This document shows, piece by piece, positions 62,127 through 64,000 of a stretch of DNA of 64,000 bases. Position 1 is the stretch's first letter; every line of letters begins with the position of its first letter. The notes below the pieces were generated by a model. That model saw only the letters and a list, made by a program, of their open reading frames with translations. It had not been told where the DNA came from and did not search any database. A program made the position numbers and the translations under genes. This DNA is from Halobaculum sp. MBLA0147. Lineage in GTDB: Archaea; Halobacteriota; Halobacteria; Halobacteriales; Haloferacaceae. The stretch spans positions 1,984,001 to 2,048,000 of the forward strand of contig NZ_JBGKAD010000001.1 in assembly GCF_041361345.1 (NCBI RefSeq), given 5' to 3'.

Positions 62127-63557
62127 TCACACCACCAGCGAGTCGACGACGGCGGCCAACAGCAGCGTCCCGAGGTAGGCGTTCGAGGCGTGGAACGCCC
62201 GGAACGCGGCCGACTCGTCGCGCTCGTAGTGGAGACGGACGACTGCCCACAGGAACACTCCGCCGAGGACGACCCCGGTGAGCGCGTACAGCCAGTCGAG
62301 TCGCGCCAACCCGACCAACGCCGCCGCGGTCGCCAGCGTCGCGCCGAGGTACCAGAGGATGTGCCGGCGCGTGGTCGTCTCCCCGCGGACGACCGGGAGC
62401 ATCGGGAACCCCGCCCGCTCGTAGTCGTCCTCGTACGCGAGTGCGAGGTTGTAGAAGTGGGCCGGCGTCCACAGGAAGATCAACGCCGCCACGCCGAGGC
62501 CACCGATCCCGACATCACCGGTGACGGCCGCCCAGCCGATCAGCGCCGGCAGTGCCCCGGCCGCACCGCCGATCACCGTGTTCTGGACCGTGTTCGGCTT
62601 GAGCAACAGCGTGTAGACGACGGAGTAGAACACGATCGCCGTCAGCCCCAACACGGCCGTCAGGAGGTTGATCGACGCGAACAGCCCGACGGAGACGACA
62701 GCGAGCACCGTCCCGAAGGCGACGGCGTTGGGTACCGACACCAGATCGACCGCCAGCGGGCGGTCGTTCGTCCGCTGCATCTTCCGGTCCACGTCGCGCT
62801 CCAACACGTGGTTGAACGTCCCCGAGGCGCCGATCGACAGCGCCCCGGCGACGAGCGTGACGCCGACCGTCTGGGCAGACAACTCCGGACCGCGTGCCAG
62901 CGCCATCGCGGCGGCGGCGACGAGACACAGCAGCCACATGAGACGCGGTTTCGTCAGTCGGTAGTACGCCGTCGCGGTGAGCCACCCGCGACGCAGCGGG
63001 TCCTCGCGCCACCCCGGCACGGACGGCGCCGCTCCGCCGTCGAGCGGCTCCGTGTCGACGGCCGCCGGACCACTCGGCGGGTCCGTCGGCGTGTCGTCCG
63101 GGTCGCCGGTCAACGCCTCCAGTTCCCACGCGAGCGCGGCGAGTAGCCCGCCGAAGATCCCGAGTCCGACGAGGAGGTGGACCGTCCGTGCGGCGACGGC
63201 CGTGCCGGCCAGCGTCGCCAGCGCCGTCTCGCCGCCGGCCGTCGCGACGAACGCACCCAGCGCGGCCTGCACCGGGAACAGGACGGTCGCGAGACCGAGC
63301 GCGCCCGCGACCCGCCGGCCGGGGCGTTCGCGGACGGCGACGCCGGCCGTCGCCACGAGGAGCAGCCCGACGAGCGCGGCGACGACACGGTGGCCGAGAG
63401 CGACGAGCGCCGGCGTGGTCGTGGCGACGCCCCCGTCACACAGCGGCCAGCCGACGCAGGCGGCTGCGGCTCCCGTGACGGTCGTCGTCGCACCGACGAC
63501 GAGCAGGAGGTACACACCCATCGCAGTGGCCGCGAGGAGGCCCGGGAGACGGTCCAT
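62127..63557 (-). CDS. ctaB: Heme O synthase with CtaA-like N-terminal half (fused CtaA/CtaB)
   Basis: A 476-residue membrane protein. Residues 1 to about 160 resemble half of a heme A synthase (CtaA/COX15): four helices with conserved His in LGHRVVAALVGLLL and RTVHLLVGLGIF, and the PLCDGG loop. A linker of about 30 acidic residues follows. The C-terminal part is a UbiA prenyltransferase (CtaB): NHVLERDVDRKMQRTNDRPL carries the Asp-rich motif, and YEDDYERAGFPMLPVV is the second motif. It converts protoheme to heme O and possibly on to heme A. It is divergent from coxB. Confidence 0.9.
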   Translation of the reverse strand: MDRLPGLLAATAMGVYLLLVVGATTTVTGAAAACVGWPLCDGGVATTTPALVALGHRVVAALVGLLLVATAGVAVRERPGRRVAGALGLATVLFPVQAALGAFVATAGGETALATLAGTAVAARTVHLLVGLGIFGGLLAALAWELEALTGDPDDTPTDPPSGPAAVDTEPLDGGAAPSVPGWREDPLRRGWLTATAYYRLTKPRLMWLLCLVAAAAMALARGPELSAQTVGVTLVAGALSIGASGTFNHVLERDVDRKMQRTNDRPLAVDLVSVPNAVAFGTVLAVVSVGLFASINLLTAVLGLTAIVFYSVVYTLLLKPNTVQNTVIGGAAGALPALIGWAAVTGDVGIGGLGVAALIFLWTPAHFYNLALAYEDDYERAGFPMLPVVRGETTTRRHILWYLGATLATAAALVGLARLDWLYALTGVVLGGVFLWAVVRLHYERDESAAFRAFHASNAYLGTLLLAAVVDSLVV

Positions 63558-63762
63558 CGTTGGTCGGCGAAGCTACCGACTGGCGACATATCAACCCCCC
63601 GCTTCGGACCACGTCCGTGGGAGTCTGGTCCGCTCGCGCGGCGGTCGACGGGTGGACTCGTGTCCGTCTCGGAGCCGCCTCGCGGTCGTGTCTGGCGTCC
63701 GACCTCGGCGGGCTCGTTCTACCCCGAACTGCCGCCGTCGGGCGGCGAGACGCACAACAGTA

Positions 63763-63772
63763 GGTATTTACG
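63763..63772 (+). promoter_or_regulatory. TATA-like element of coxB
   Basis: GGTATTTACG lies 24-33 nt before ATG 63796 and stands out from the GC-rich surroundings, as expected for a leaderless gene. Confidence 0.7.
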
Positions 63773-63795
63773 TACGCTGGGCCAAGCGCGGCGTA

Positions 63796-64000
63796 ATGAC
63801 GGCCAAGCGACTCGGGAGCCTCGCCCGAGGACTGCTCGCGGCGGCGCTCGCGACCGTGGTGTTCGCGAGCCCCGCGGCGGCACAGGCCTCGACCACCCAG
63901 CAGTTGATCGACGGGCTCAACTTCCGGCTGTTGGTGGTCGCGGTGCCGATCACGATCCTCGTCGAGGCGATCCTGCTGTACACCGTACTGAAGTTCAAGG
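63796..64000 (+). CDS. coxB: Cytochrome c oxidase subunit II (N-terminal part, cut by window edge)
   Basis: The first 68 residues are in the window. A signal-like start (MTAKRLGSLARGLLAAALATVVFASPAAAQ) is followed by TTQQLIDGLNFRLLVVAVPITILVEAILLYTVLKFK, the first membrane helix of haloarchaeal oxidase subunit II. The rest of the protein, with the CuA site, lies outside. It is transcribed divergently from the heme synthase genes, which supply its enzyme's cofactor. Confidence 0.85.
   Translation, partial: MTAKRLGSLARGLLAAALATVVFASPAAAQASTTQQLIDGLNFRLLVVAVPITILVEAILLYTVLKFK

Noticed and set aside
63768-63998. Minus-strand frame opposite coxB
   Set aside because: It has no recognisable features, and the plus-strand sequence fits subunit II with a TATA-like element in place.
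1-64000. Insertion sequences, integrases and tRNA or rRNA genes
   Set aside because: No transposase or integrase motif, no terminal inverted repeats around a gene, and no tRNA-like cloverleaf were found by eye; a tRNAscan and IS search would settle it.

Overview
The window looks like chromosomal DNA of a haloarchaeon (class Halobacteria). It is very GC-rich, its proteins are strongly acidic, and many genes begin at or near a TATA-like element about 22-37 nt upstream of ATG or GTG, as expected for leaderless transcripts. It carries archaeal markers: the small subunit of DNA polymerase D, Hel308, the KEOPS subunit Cgi121, a CetZ tubulin, and several small haloarchaea-type proteins. I cannot assign a genus.

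Layout. 1-14.9 kb: a partial conserved gene, a TbsP-like regulator, an SDR enzyme, two tandem Tat-exported subtilisins followed by a BsuPI-type protease-inhibitor-like gene, a sugar-nucleotide epimerase, another SDR, an acyl-CoA thioesterase-like enzyme, endonuclease IV, and a coupled thioredoxin/CcdA/lipoprotein operon. 14.9-20 kb: CRISPR array 1 (31-nt repeat, minus strand), then a class II lanthipeptide locus (a 50-residue precursor and a LanM with a three-cysteine zinc site). On the far side of the lanthipeptide genes is a degenerate copy of the array's leader and first repeat, so the locus lies between two direct copies of a CRISPR leader-repeat junction. 20-35.7 kb: a deacylase-family protein, a membrane histidine kinase, a lipoate ligase-like protein, and a dipeptide/oligopeptide ABC importer (binding protein, two permeases, one fused double ATPase). 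Several very small genes and a membrane protein with a repetitive linker follow.

35.9-38.2 kb: CRISPR array 2 (32 repeats of 37 nt, plus strand). Its nine leader-proximal repeats differ by one base from the remaining repeats. No cas genes lie in the window. 38.7-47.2 kb: a winged-helix zinc protein, then a seven-gene type IV pilus/secretion-like operon (ATPase, membrane platform, five small pilin-like proteins), mostly joined by 4-8 nt overlaps. 47.3-64 kb: pyrE, a ribbon-helix-helix-like protein, a nuclease/phosphatase-fold protein, CetZ, the coupled hel308-cgi121 pair, an amidohydrolase, PolD small subunit, a YgfZ-like protein, and a fused CtaA-like/CtaB heme synthase. The heme synthase is divergent from the start of cytochrome c oxidase subunit II.

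The part most worth pursuing is the lanthipeptide locus between duplicated CRISPR leaders. Next are the repeat-version switch in array 2 and the protease/inhibitor-like neighbourhood. Short tandem repeats in intergenic DNA are unusually frequent. Database family names are given from memory of motifs, not from searches.
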